Position numbers and translations under genes: made by a program. A stretch of 64,000 nt of DNA from Cymbidium sinense (taxonomy: Eukaryota; Streptophyta; Magnoliopsida; Asparagales; Orchidaceae). The DNA lies in contig CM038216.1 in the NCBI GenBank assembly GCA_021442155.1, positions 157,465,983 through 157,529,982 of the forward strand. Direction: 5' to 3'. The notes below the pieces were generated by a model that was given only the letters and a program-made list of their open reading frames with translations, searched no databases and had not been told where the DNA came from. Position 1 is the stretch's first letter, and every line of letters starts with the position of its first letter. This document shows positions 47,651 through 59,310 of the stretch, piece after piece.

Positions 47651-50030
47651 TGAACCCAACTCATGGTGAACCCGGTTTAGCCCAAACCAGGTGAACCCAT
47701 AAAAATCCAAAATAGGAAGGTCCAACCTCTCTCTTTGCCTTGGGCAACCATCTTAGCATGCCTTGAGCTCCCCCATGGTGACTGAACTTGACCCAAAGCT
47801 ATTGGGTTCAGCCATTGACCAAGGTGAGGTCTCCCTCACATTGGCCGACCCTTAGTTCAGCCCAAAGGAGATGTCCTCATCACCACTAGCCACCAAACTT
47901 TATTAGCCACTTGGGGACCTCCACCTCATCAGTCTCATGCCATTTCCAACAACCCCAGCTGGCCGGTCAGTTGTCATAACCTGAACCAACCTCTTTGGTT
48001 GGTTCACATGGGGAGGAGGTGTATGCCCTTCTCTCCCACTCAAACTATACAAACACATTCCTCAGAGAGTCTTGAGCAGTCTCCAAGCATCTCTAGAGCT
48101 CCCTGTGCTCCCAACCACCGATGAGACCAGCTCCTCCCCCAACTTGAGCCTCCACGACATCCAACCTCACCAAACCACCACCAAACCCAAATTAAACTTA
48201 CCCACACCATCTCATCGCTTCGGTGAATCGAAATGAATCGATTCTCAGCCGATTTGATCATTGAAAGACCAAGTTCAATCAATTCCAGCGAGCTTTGCGG
48301 CAGCACTGGTCTAGAGGAAAACTTGTGGGGAGGCAACTCATGAGCTTCTCAACAGGGCTTCACCTCTTCAAGGTGAAGCTACATCAGTCGACAGACCATT
48401 GGTCTTGAGCTCCAGCGAGGTAATTTTTGGCCAACTACAAAAAAATCATAGGTTTATTGGTCCTTTGTGAAGAAAAGTTGCATTTCGTGCAAATTCTATC
48501 ATAAGATCTCCTTAGAAATCTTCCCTGATCATTTTGGAGTCGAATCCACCATCAAATGAGCTTTAGCGAGCTTAGATCGAGCGGCGAAAGCTAAATAATA
48601 TCCATCTCTCACCGCGAGTCGACGACAGATCATCGACCATCCGTTTCGCATGATTAGAATGGACGGCTCTGATTAATCACCGTAGAATTATTTGATTTAT
48701 TCCTTTGAAATTACAAGATTAATCTCCGTTGTCCGTCCTATAATTGAACAACTGAGATGGTAGTGTGTTCACCACCGTTGAGTCACCAGCAGCATTAAAC
48801 AATTTAAGTGACCAATCCCTTGGCGCCATGTAGAAAGTGCTGCCACGTTAGCTAGTACGCGGCACCGACTGTGTACATGAATTAATTAGATTAAAATAAT
48901 TCATTTAATTAATTAAAAAAAATGAAAGTTTATTTAAAAATCTTTTATGTGATCAGCAAACATAAAGGTCCCTTAATGAAATCAAGGTCCTCCATTAGTG
49001 TGGAGAACTTTGAGTGTAATTGGGTAATTAAAAATTTAGTTTTATTAATTTAATTAACCCTTAATTATGAGCCTAATTGTATTAGAATCTTTAGGATATT
49101 GCTCATTTTATGTTTATTCATTTTCAGTCATTTTATCATGATTTATAGGCTCATGCTTAAGGATTAATTAAATTAAGAGGCTCTTTTGGGGGTTTAAATG
49201 TTTAAGTAATTGATTGGAAATTAATTAAGCCATAAAAAATTGCTTAGGTTTATCTTAAACTAATTAATGAACAAAGATGGGTAAGGGTAATCCTAATGAT
49301 TTAACATCTTACTTAGGTTTAAACAACTCAAAAATCTTATGACCAAAGCTTAATAAATTTGATGAAGGTTATGGGTATTCATGTTGATGTAGTTGTCTTT
49401 AAGAATTAATAAACCCATATATGATATTTGATGAAACCCCACTTATTTTACTTAGCTTGTTTGCAAACTTTCAAACCTCATGTATACATGCATTCATGTC
49501 TTTGAAATGAAATCATATAAGAAAATTATATCAACTGCATGCATTTAAAATAAATAGAGTGACTATTATCATTAATAAATCTCAAATTATTTTCTCTAAA
49601 TCAATTAAAGGATAATTAATATTCTGAATATAAATGAGTATGAATTATTAAAATGTTAATTCCCTACATCTATGAATTGTAAGTCAAAAATGTATATAGT
49701 CTGGACATCTCGGGAGCTCGAGACTTTAAATAGTCATAAGGAGGTCTTTAATTACCTCATTTTCTAGGTTCAACGATGACACACACTTGCAAGTATTCAT
49801 TATATCCATGTATGTGTGTAAGCATAAGGCTAAAAGGATATAAAATGAAAAAGAAATCATCTCTTTTCTAAAAGGTTCATGCATCATGTAACTCCAATCT
49901 ACACTAAATAATCAATAATTAAATTTATATCCATTCATGTATGCATTAACAATAACATAATTGGATAGATTCTATACATACATTAGATGAATATCAAAAG
50001 TAAGAGTATCATATCATGGGTTCATTAATC
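47370..50030. repeat. Core shared with palindrome 2, copy 1
   Basis: Colinear with 55780-59220. Shared landmarks include CATGGTGAACCC (47662, 56063), GAATCGATTCTCA (48235, 56652), GGCAACTCATGAGCTTCTCAA (48331, 56750), TGATTAGAATGGACGGC-like text (48649, 57069) and TATATAGTCTGGACATC (49696, 58646). Chance minus-strand frames exist in both copies but with different reading and length, so I see no conserved protein. 48360-48430 ends in GAGCTC.AGCGAGGTAA, resembling a splice donor. Confidence 0.75.
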
Positions 50031-51120
50031 TTAGGTTGACTTGTACTATTCAATATGAATCCTTTAAGCTGATTTATGTTCAATTGATCATTTAAAAATG
50101 ATTATAGATGTTAGTTTGAATTAATTTGGATTTAAGAATGATTTGATTCAATTGAATCCTTTAGGTCAATTTGGGATAAATGGGGGTCAATTGGGTTGGT
50201 TTGACCAAATTAGATGCAATTGGATGTTGAATCATGTTCAATAATCAATTTGTGATTGATTAGAGACATTAGTTTCAATCAATTGGATTTAGAATGAGAT
50301 TTGACTCAAATAGGGTCAACTTGGGTCAAGAACTCAAGTTGGCTTGGTTTGATTCAATTGGTGGTTGAGTTATGTTCAATGGTCAATTTATGGTTGATAG
50401 GAATCATTAGTTGCAATTGATTGAGGTTGGGATGAAATTTGGTTCATTTTTGTCCATATTGGCTAATTGGATCAACTTGGGTCAAGTGATCAAATTGGCA
50501 TGATGTGACCCAATTGATTGCAATTGGTCAATCAAAGTTGATCAACAATCATTACAGAGAAGATTGAATGGGTTGATTCAATCCAATTTGGGTTGGATTG
50601 AGGTTTAGATCAAATTGGTCCTTTAGGTCACTTTGGGTCAAGTGGACCAAATGAGTCAATTGACTTGAATTGGGTTGAATTGAATTGGATTAAGTTTGTT
50701 GATTAATTGATGGATTTAGTTGCAATTGATTTAGATTTAAATAGACTTTGGCCCATTTGGACCTTTTAGGTCAAATGGGCACACTTGGGTTGATTGGATT
50801 GGTTTAGTTCAATTGGTTTTGGTTATAAGTCTTAGAAGGGTTTGAAATAGAGTATTGAGTGGTTGGAGTGCTTTTGTAAAGATTGATTGGATTTGGGTCA
50901 ATTGAATGGGGTTTGGGTTGGATCTAAGGATGATGGTGGACTTGGTTTAGGTTAAGGGTTAAGTTAATTTGGCTTGGAGTTTGGTTGTAAAACAAAATCT
51001 AATTGGAGGTTGGTTGTGCTAGCTTAAAGTTGATTTTGGGTGAATGGGCAAGCGTGGGTTTTGGTTTAGGCCATGGGATGGATAGAACCCATTCATCCTA
51101 AGGCATATCCTAAGATTAGG
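50030..51120. repeat. Degenerate ~150-bp tandem array, right arm
   Basis: Reverse-complement counterpart of the left array: TTCAAT.ATCAATTT.TGATTG-type blocks recur near 50080, 50240, 50370, 50530 and 50690. Composition is biased to TTGG/GGTCAA words, the complement of the left arm. Confidence 0.65.
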
Positions 51121-51265
51121 GTATGCATTCCTATGTCCTCAGGCTTGAGTTTATTGTTCTCTTAATCACTAGAAGTGTCTTATGACTAGGAAAAGCTAAG
51201 TATCTAGAAGATTCCTAAGTCTAAGAAAGGATGAGTCCTCACTCTAAAAGTGAGATCAACAATGA

Positions 51266-53470
51266 GTACAGTAGCTAGCTTATTTTTCTCCTTCTCGGCC
51301 CTAATCAATGCTGTGTCATCCACTTTTCAAAGATCAAACTCATCGTATAGTGAGGTTTGTGTTGCATCATGATCTTTCAAGGCCTACAGTAACACTTTAA
51401 AGACCTCAAAATACTCCTCTTTGAGCTCGAAGGTCATCTTCTAATTCCCGCTTGAGCTTTCATAACTTCATGATGAAACCTATTATCAGGTACCATGACG
51501 AGATTGTCTCTAACAAGCAGATAAAGAACAAATCACTAAAAAAATGGCGAATCAAAATTTTTTTCATTGCTATAAAATTATAATTTAAATGTAGGGAGTA
51601 CATAAGTTATCTAAAAAGAAGAAAAACATACTAACTTTCATACACCTTGCTCATATGTACAAAAAAAGAGGAAAAGTCAAAATCCAATCAGCTCGTAGCA
51701 CTCACCCCATTATTGTGTTTAGAGTCTGACAAGATGTGAGCATTGCCAAGGTCCAAGAACTCATCGTCTAGCCTACTTTGTTGGACCAACTTCCTTATGT
51801 CAAATTTATCACTAACCTCAAAATGGACCATAAGATGCTTCTTTTTCTTCCTCGGTCTATAAGAAGTTGGTTTGCAATTATTTTTTCTTTGATATCCGCT
51901 TCCCTCTAACAAAACTCTTTCTTATGATGAGAGAGCTCTGTGGTAAGTCAACATCTTTCCTCCTTGTTACTAGTAAGTTCAGCAACCAGCTTATTTTTCT
52001 CCTCCTTAACTCTAGTCACTACATTGTCTGCCACCTTCCGCTTTTCAAACTCCTCATATAGTGAGGTGTGTGTTGCATCATGATCCTTCAAGGACTATAC
52101 TGACTCTCTGAGAGCCTCGAAGTTCTCCTGACAGAGCTAAAAGGTCGTTTTCCAATTTGTTGTCTAAGCATTTATAGATGCATAGTGCAACCTCTTATCA
52201 AGTGCCTCGATGAGATGATCTCTAACAAGCTAAGAATAGATAAATCCTCCCATATTGAATGTAGCGAAAGAATCCTTGATGATTCACAAGTCATAAGAAC
52301 CATCTTCTAACTTCTTAAGAGTTCTCTTCTTTGAGGGGCCAAACTTAGACACTTTCACGTTCCGCTTGTCTATGCTCTTCTGTAGGACTTAAGGAATGGC
52401 CGCAAAATAGTAGTACTTACCATTGCTCTTCTCAATGCGGGCATGTGAATCTTAATCTTTGACATAGGTGTAGCCACGACACCTAAACTCACTATTTTCT
52501 CCCAGGGCTCTAATGCGGGGGAGTACAAAAGTTATCTAAATTTTGCTATTGTGAAAATCAACATCGCCTCTACAAGCTCCTTGCAAGGGCAGTTCCACAG
52601 GTGACTAGCCTAAATGGAGATGACTTTAGAATCAAAGGATATAGGTTGATGTGTCATTACCTACAAAGAACAAGTAGCAACAAAAATTCATAAAAAAGGA
52701 ACATCAAATAGAAGGTGAAGGTGAGCCCACCCTTCAAGAATAAGTTCACATTTATAGTCCTCTTTACCTTCTTAAGGGCCGCCTATTCTGCAAGAGTTGG
52801 CTCAAGAATGATTACCTTCTACTCATTGAAAGGGATGGATGTGGATAGCACATGCCAACTAATTAAACACTTACCAAAATAGAACTTTGCCCTCCAATTC
52901 CTCACCTTATGCACTAGTCCTGATTGCTCATCTACCATACAAAGAAATGAATCTTGCCATCCTTATTCCCCTTAACAAAAAAAAAAAGACTTAGTGAAAT
53001 AGTGTCAAGATCCAGGAAATCTCCACTTTTTGTAAGAGGGAGCAAATGTCACATGATCGCCACTAAATTTGGCAAAAACCTACAAAGTAGAAATTTTCAA
53101 AATGTCAACTAACATAACATAAATTCAAAATCTCAATCAAAGTCTAAAATGATCATACAAAACACAAAGCTTGTCATCATTAACCATGTTGAATTGTTCA
53201 TCTTTAGTTGGAACCAACATTGAGTAATTCAAGTTATCGTAACATGTGAAGGTGGCTTCTGCTAACATACCATCCATGGTTGAAGCCTCAAAGCACTTGA
53301 CATCCAAAAATAACACTAGCATAATTAGTCATCACTACCATAATCAAGCACTCATAAACATAAAAGAATCTTAAAAAAACTTTCAATTGAGAAATGAAGA
53401 ACACTCACTAAAGGATAAAATCACTATAATAAATGACCCCACCTACTATAGGGAGGGGGTATTTATAAGC
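51266..53470 (-). pseudogene. Coiled-coil gag-like relic A
   Basis: The minus strand at 52150-51690 reads, with stops, CQENFEALRES, LKDHDATHTSLYEEFEKRK, VKEEKNKLVAELTSNKEER, then the 74-codon frame 51912-51688 with KKHLMVHFEVSDKFDIRKLV and QQSRLDDEFLDLGNAHILSD. This charged helix resembles the coiled-coil C-terminus of gag-like ORFs from degenerate plant LTR elements, but I cannot name a family. A partial second copy (LKDHDATQTSLYDEF) lies at 51266-51500. 52300-53330 may be its N-terminal part; the frame 53322-53137 has no recognised motif. Confidence 0.45.
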
Positions 53471-53489
53471 CGCTGTGGTGTTTTAGTTT

Positions 53490-55770
53490 GAAGTCATAAG
53501 GACACCACATAGATCTTAGGGGAGTACTTATTGAAATGTTTGAGTACAACATTAAGGGATGATGTACTATCTCAAAAGATAGAAAGATCACCCCATAATG
53601 AACTCAAGCACCTAATAAGGACTCTTAAGATAGATGAGTCTATGTATATATCAGAGATCTTTTCCCCACTTTATATGGATAAGTAAAGTGGGATTTATTT
53701 TATGTTGGGTTTATTAGTCTCATATGGACGTAAGCTTTTATAGTTAATTATATCTTAGAAAATAGGAATTTTTTAAGAATACTCTCAATTAAAGTACTCA
53801 ACTAATGTCTCTAAGGATTTCAAAGATTGATATTAAAGAATTGGCAATTATAGGAAAACAATCAGGAGGACTCAAGTGGGAAGAGTTTTTCACAGATTCC
53901 AATGGTGAGTAAGTAAGAAGTATGTAAGATATTAGAAGACATAGTGAGTGCTTTGATCTACCCTATAGTGAGGCTTTATATTTTGAAGAAAATAAAATAA
54001 AATTATTTTTTTAGTTGAAAATTTTATTATAATGTTAGGGCTTAGATTCCAACAACATAATATTATAGAAATGCCTAAAAGATGAGAACTTATACTCATA
54101 GCAAAAGAGAAATAAGTAGCCTCATAACCTATATTTAGGGTGCTCTAGCATAATCTAAGAGCTCGACTTAAATCTACTCGAGGAATATGGGATATATTGG
54201 TCCACTTCCACTAGAGAGAGTGGGTCAATCTTGACTCTTCTAGACTTACAACTGCTAGAGTGGCTGTCAGCTAATACCTCCTATGATTTAAAAGTATGCA
54301 GTCAATCATATGTAATTGGAAGATAGATGAGCTATTATTAATTAGGAAAAGATCGTCATAAACTCATTCCCTAAGAGATCATGTTTGGTGTGCAATTCAT
54401 GACTTAAACTAATGCAGTAAAATTTATAAATTTTTATTTTATTTTGACTCATCATTTTAGACTTAGGATCGGGAGAATTTATTCTTAAATGCATTATAAA
54501 GATAAGTTATGGGATAAATTAGAGGGGAGAGGTGTTCTTCTCTATAAGGAACTGCTCTCACAGGTCAAGCCTATCCATTATCATGTAAGAATGGAGATCC
54601 CCTATTTAGAAGAGTAAAACAATCTACATGCATGATGTTATAACATACAACCATTCAATTAAGGGGTTGTTAAATCTTTTTTTTCTTGATTAAAATCTCA
54701 AGCTTTAAAATGAGATTATGAGTTGGTTAGGACTTAATTGAAGTTAGTAGTTAAGATAAAAAAAAATTAATTTTTTCAAGAGAGATTATCACATCTAGGC
54801 TACACATCAAACAATTACATTTTAAGAAACCTATGAAAAGCATGTCATTTTTATTGTGCAATCAATGTAAACACAATAATCAAACATTAATCGCTTGAAA
54901 GAATAAAAGACTGATGCGACTAGATACCACCATACACCTCGAAAAATAAAAAGAATTAGGAAGCCTAGTTCTATCCTTATACAACCTGTATTATAATTAA
55001 ATTTACAAATGAAAAGAAGCCATGGGGGTCTTCAATTCTTCCCCTTCACCTTCACTCCATGGATTAGAATACTCCACGCTTCACAGAGCCTCCCAGGTTT
55101 ATGTCTTCTAGCCACTACTCATCCTAAAACCTATAACTCTAATCTTAATCTTATTTCAAAAATTACATTTTTCTAGAAAATTGAATCTAACTACACCTGT
55201 AAAATAGAGGTTAGCTTAACTCACATACATACCAAACAGTTATATTTCATACATTTGGACTTAGTACCTTGCTTTGGGCTACTAATCCCACCTATCTTAA
55301 TAGATTATGCTTAGGAACTTAAGCATCACCTATAAGTGAGAAGCATTTATAATTTTCTTTATTATTATAGTGGTCTTTTAAGTATAATCTCCTACAGAAG
55401 ACATCATTAGTCTAATATCACCCTAAGATCCAGACTACAAACAAATAATACTAGCATCCTATCTAAAATAGTACATCACAAAATAAAATATTACATCATC
55501 ATAATAATCATCATCCTAACTTAAGACTAAATTCGGTGACTTAGCATTATAAAGTGTGTGCAAGGCTTGGTGTGGTATGTCCTTATTGGCCTTTATAATT
55601 ATGAATTTTCTAATATTGAATCTTTAAATTTTTTGTTAAGGGTGATTACACTTTACATGGTTAATGTTCTAGGATGAATGTTAAATGTACATTTTATTTC
55701 TACATTTCATTTTTGAAATTTTAGGGTTGTAAAGTGAAGGAAGAAAGGGTGAACTTCCCTCCATGGCTAT
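53490..55770 (-). repeat. Arm A of palindrome 2, LTR-like
   Basis: Begins near AGGACACCACATAGATC. In minus orientation it carries a TATA-like GTATAAGG (54975-54982) at the place where arm B has TATATAAG, and the gag-like relic A follows downstream. This fits a 5' LTR of a minus-strand element. The right limit, where similarity to arm B fades, is 55750-55790. Confidence 0.6.
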
Positions 55771-58700
55771 TCTTAGGTGAACTTAGCTCATTTGACCCAT
55801 ATGAATCCATATGAGGCAAATCCAAATCCACTTCAAATTAAACCAAATCAGTGACACCAATATATTCCAAATCATTATTTGAGCACATCAAAATCCTTGG
55901 TTTGACCCAATTTGACCAATTTATCAACTTAGTCCAATTGAAACCCATTTGACCCATATAGGTTAACTTGAGCCAAACCCATTCAAACCAAGCCCAAAAC
56001 CCAACCAAACTTGACATGAATCATCCTTGGGTCACCATGAGTCAACCAAAATGGGCCCAACACATGGTGAACCCAGTTTAGGTCAAAATCCATGAACCAA
56101 CCCACCGAAATGGGACAAAATCCTCATTTGGATGGTCTCATCCACTTACCAACCCATGGCAGCCACCCTTAGCTCATTTTGGACACTAGGGCCATTGAGC
56201 CAACCTGAGCCAAGGCTGTTGGGTTTAGCCTTGGGTCATGAGAGGGTGAGCTTACCCTTAGCCCACTATTGGTTCACATGGAGGAGGAGGTATACTCCAT
56301 GCTAGCCCTTGCAGTTGCCTCATCCTCTCAAGACCCTCCACCTTAGCAGTCCCCTCCCATCTCCAGCCACCTACCCCGACCGGACGATTGTCAAAGGCTG
56401 AGCCAATCTTAGCCCTTGGTTCACTTGGGGAGGAGAGTATACTCCTCCCCATCGATTCAAACTTCACACGAAGCTTTTCTAGGCAATTTTGAGTAGTCCG
56501 AGTGCCTTCCTCGATCCCCTAGTGCACCCCATTGCTGGCGAGACCAAGATCCATTTGAAATCGAGAGCCTCGTCCATCCAACCTCACATAAACTCCACCA
56601 AACTTCAATTAACTCTTCCCACTCCTTCCCCAAGCTTCGACGAGTCAAAACGAATCGATTCTCAATCGATTTGATCACTTGAAGGAAGTCCTAAACTAAC
56701 TTCGGCGAGCTTCATAGTGGCGTTTGGTCCACAGAGCTATCAATAGGGAGGCAACTCATGAGCTTCTCAATAGGGCATCGTATCTTCAATACGAAGCTAC
56801 CTCAATCATTGGGCCACTAGTCTTGAGCTCTGGTAAGGTAAATTCTGGCAAACCGTAGAAAAGTCATTATGTGTTGGTGTTTTATGAAAGATTTTGTGAT
56901 TTCATTGATTTCCATCATATGATCTCCTTAAATCTCTTCCCCGCATGTTTTGGAGTCGATCTCGACGTCCCACTAGCTCTGATGAGCTCGAATTGAGCGG
57001 AGGAGTGCGGATGGTGTCCTTCTTCCGTTGTTCGGGGGATGAAGGATCAATCGTGGTCCGTTCTGCGTGATTAGAATGGACAGCCCTGATTTAATCCACT
57101 AGAAAAATATGATTTAATCCATTAGAGATCATGAGATTAATGCCCATCATATCGGATGGTGGGGACGAAACCGCATCCATCGCCATGGGAGACAATTTAA
57201 TAGCCTATCAGCCACGGAAAAGATGCCACGCCGCCAGTAGGCATGGGTTAGCGGGTTAATTAGGCGTTTAAAGTTTGATTAATTTGCTAGAACTTCAAAA
57301 ATTCATAACTACTTGTATAAAAATCCTAAAAATATGAGTAAACCCATTTTAGAAAGGGTAAAGAGAGGATAATTTAATAAAAATAAAATACCTAAGGCCT
57401 AATCAATGATCAGTGCTTAATTAGGGTTTGGAGTTTAGGCTAATTACCAATTAAGACTTAATTACATGGCCAATGAGTCTCAAATTGAATAGGTTAATTC
57501 CATGGGATGTCCTTTACCTCCCATAATTTTCTTGAGATTTATTGACTAAGTAATTAGGATAATTTGAAATTCAAATCTTAATTACCCTTTTAAAGCAATT
57601 TAATAATTATTAAAATGCCAAATAATAAAAATTAAGTAATTAAGCATGGTTAATCACTATAACAGTGAAATGATAAGGGGGAATGATTAGGACCTCTTTT
57701 CTAATTGTTTTCCTAAATCCTTTTCATTAGGATGGTTAATTAAAGCATATATTAATTAAGGATAATTAAGCAATTTAATGGCCAAATTTAATTAAATTAA
57801 AATGGTAATTGCTATAGTTAATTCCAATTGAATTTATGGGTTCCTCTTTAGGTGTTTAATGACATAAAGACTCTTTAAGGAACATATGGTTAATCCATGG
57901 GTATGGGAAAAACCATATAAGTACTTAATTAGATTCCACCTTATTCTAATTAATATTTAATCATAAGCTTCATTGCATTAGATCTTATTAAGTGCATTAC
58001 AAATTTTAATTATTCATTGGCATATCATTAGAAGTTCATGGTTAACTGGTTAATTAAATTAAGAAGTAAAGGAAAAGGAAATTAAATTAATTGCTAAATG
58101 ATTAAAACTTAATCAATCCATAAAATTCATTTAATCATCTTTTTCTTAAATATATTAAATCACTCACATGGGATTGGGCAAAAGGGGAAATATCATTTCT
58201 CTTCTTTAAGTTCAATGATTCAAAACCAAAATCAAACTCTAATAACAACTTTGGTTAATCTTAAATAATTTTATTTAACTTGATTGTCCTTAGGAAGTAA
58301 TGTGGTTGAATGTATTATGTGGTCATGTTTAATTATTCCTTTTCAATCATTGTAAGTTTGTATGTCATTTGATATCATGAATTCATGTTTTCAAATAAAA
58401 GAGTCAATTGAGTTTAATTATGTATAAGTTGCATGTGTTAGATTAATCTTATCATATGTGTGGCTAATATGACTAATAAATTTCAAAATTATTTTCGAAG
58501 TTATAAATTAGTAGTGAAGATTTAAACTGATGTTGGTTATGAATATTCCATATGATTTACATTTCTTTATAGCTTAAACATGTTAAAGTATTGCTTCATT
58601 CCCATGATCCATGTGTATGTTTATATGTATTTGAATGTTAGTAAGTATATAGTCTGGACATCCCGGGAATATGAGGCTTTAAGTAGCCCCAAGGAGGTCT

Positions 58701-59310
58701 TAGATTACCTCACTTCCCTGGTTAACAATAGCATGTACTTAATTTCATTCATATGTATAACATACATTAGAATTTGGATAAAATTTTACTATGCATGAGT
58801 AAATAAACTTGTTAATGTACAATCTTTTGCATAATTTTTATTCTCATGGTTGTGTATACATTCATAAGTATTTAATATAGCACGTATATAGTCTGGACAT
58901 TTTGAGAATACGAGACTTTAAGTAGCCTCAAGGAAGTCTTAGATTATCTTACTTCCCTGATTTAAATAACGACATGTACTTACTTAAATCTTTAATACAT
59001 GTGTATGTGTACTTAGCAAAGAAATGAGATCCCTCTTTTCTACCAAAAATATATGCATTCACAATCATTTAGGTGTGCTAAAATTACATTGTATGTATAA
59101 GCATGTTAAGTTCAAAATCATATGCATGATATTGATGATGAAAAGGAATCATATAACATTATCCATATGACAGTAATTCAATTTCACTAACCTTAAGATT
59201 TCTTTCATGTTTGAATAGGAGTCTTTAAGATTAACCCATACTTAGGATTAATAAAATATTTAATAAATCATTCATTAAAAGAAACTAAATCATAATAACA
59301 TGCCTTTAGA
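55770..59310. repeat. Core shared with palindrome 1, copy 2
   Basis: Colinear with 47370-50030 but about 0.9 kb longer. Part of the excess is a tandem duplication at 58640-58975. Only about two of the CCAA/TTGACC array units remain at its left end (55780-56060). Short minus-strand frames at 56258-56678 are chance frames. Confidence 0.75.
58640..58975. repeat. Duplicated 'TATATAGTCTGGACAT' block
   Basis: A segment of about 90 bases starting TATATAGTCTGGACATCC at 58646 and again TATATAGTCTGGACATTT at 58886, each followed by GAATA.GAG.CTTTAAGTAG and GGA.GTCTTAGATTA. One copy occurs in core 1 at 49696. Confidence 0.88.

Larger units (their letters stand above)
46104..51265. mobile_element. Palindromic repeat element 1
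   Basis: About 5.2 kb with inverted arms of roughly 1.25 kb (46115-47360 and 50030-51265) around a non-coding core. Example at the outer ends: TGAGG...CATTTCTTAGACCTAGG at about 46155-46190 corresponds to the complement of CCTAAGTCTAAGAAAGGATGAG at 51208-51230. No transposase or retroviral motif was found inside. The left end abuts the Tat 5' LTR, and the right end abuts a gag-like relic. Class unknown. Confidence 0.65.

Noticed and set aside
48040..48336. 98-codon minus-strand frame, with a similar frame at 56457-56678
   Set aside because: The resemblance follows from DNA homology of the cores; lengths, starts and frames are not conserved.
58580..58798. 72-codon open frame
   Set aside because: Runs through the duplicated non-coding block and is absent from the other copy.
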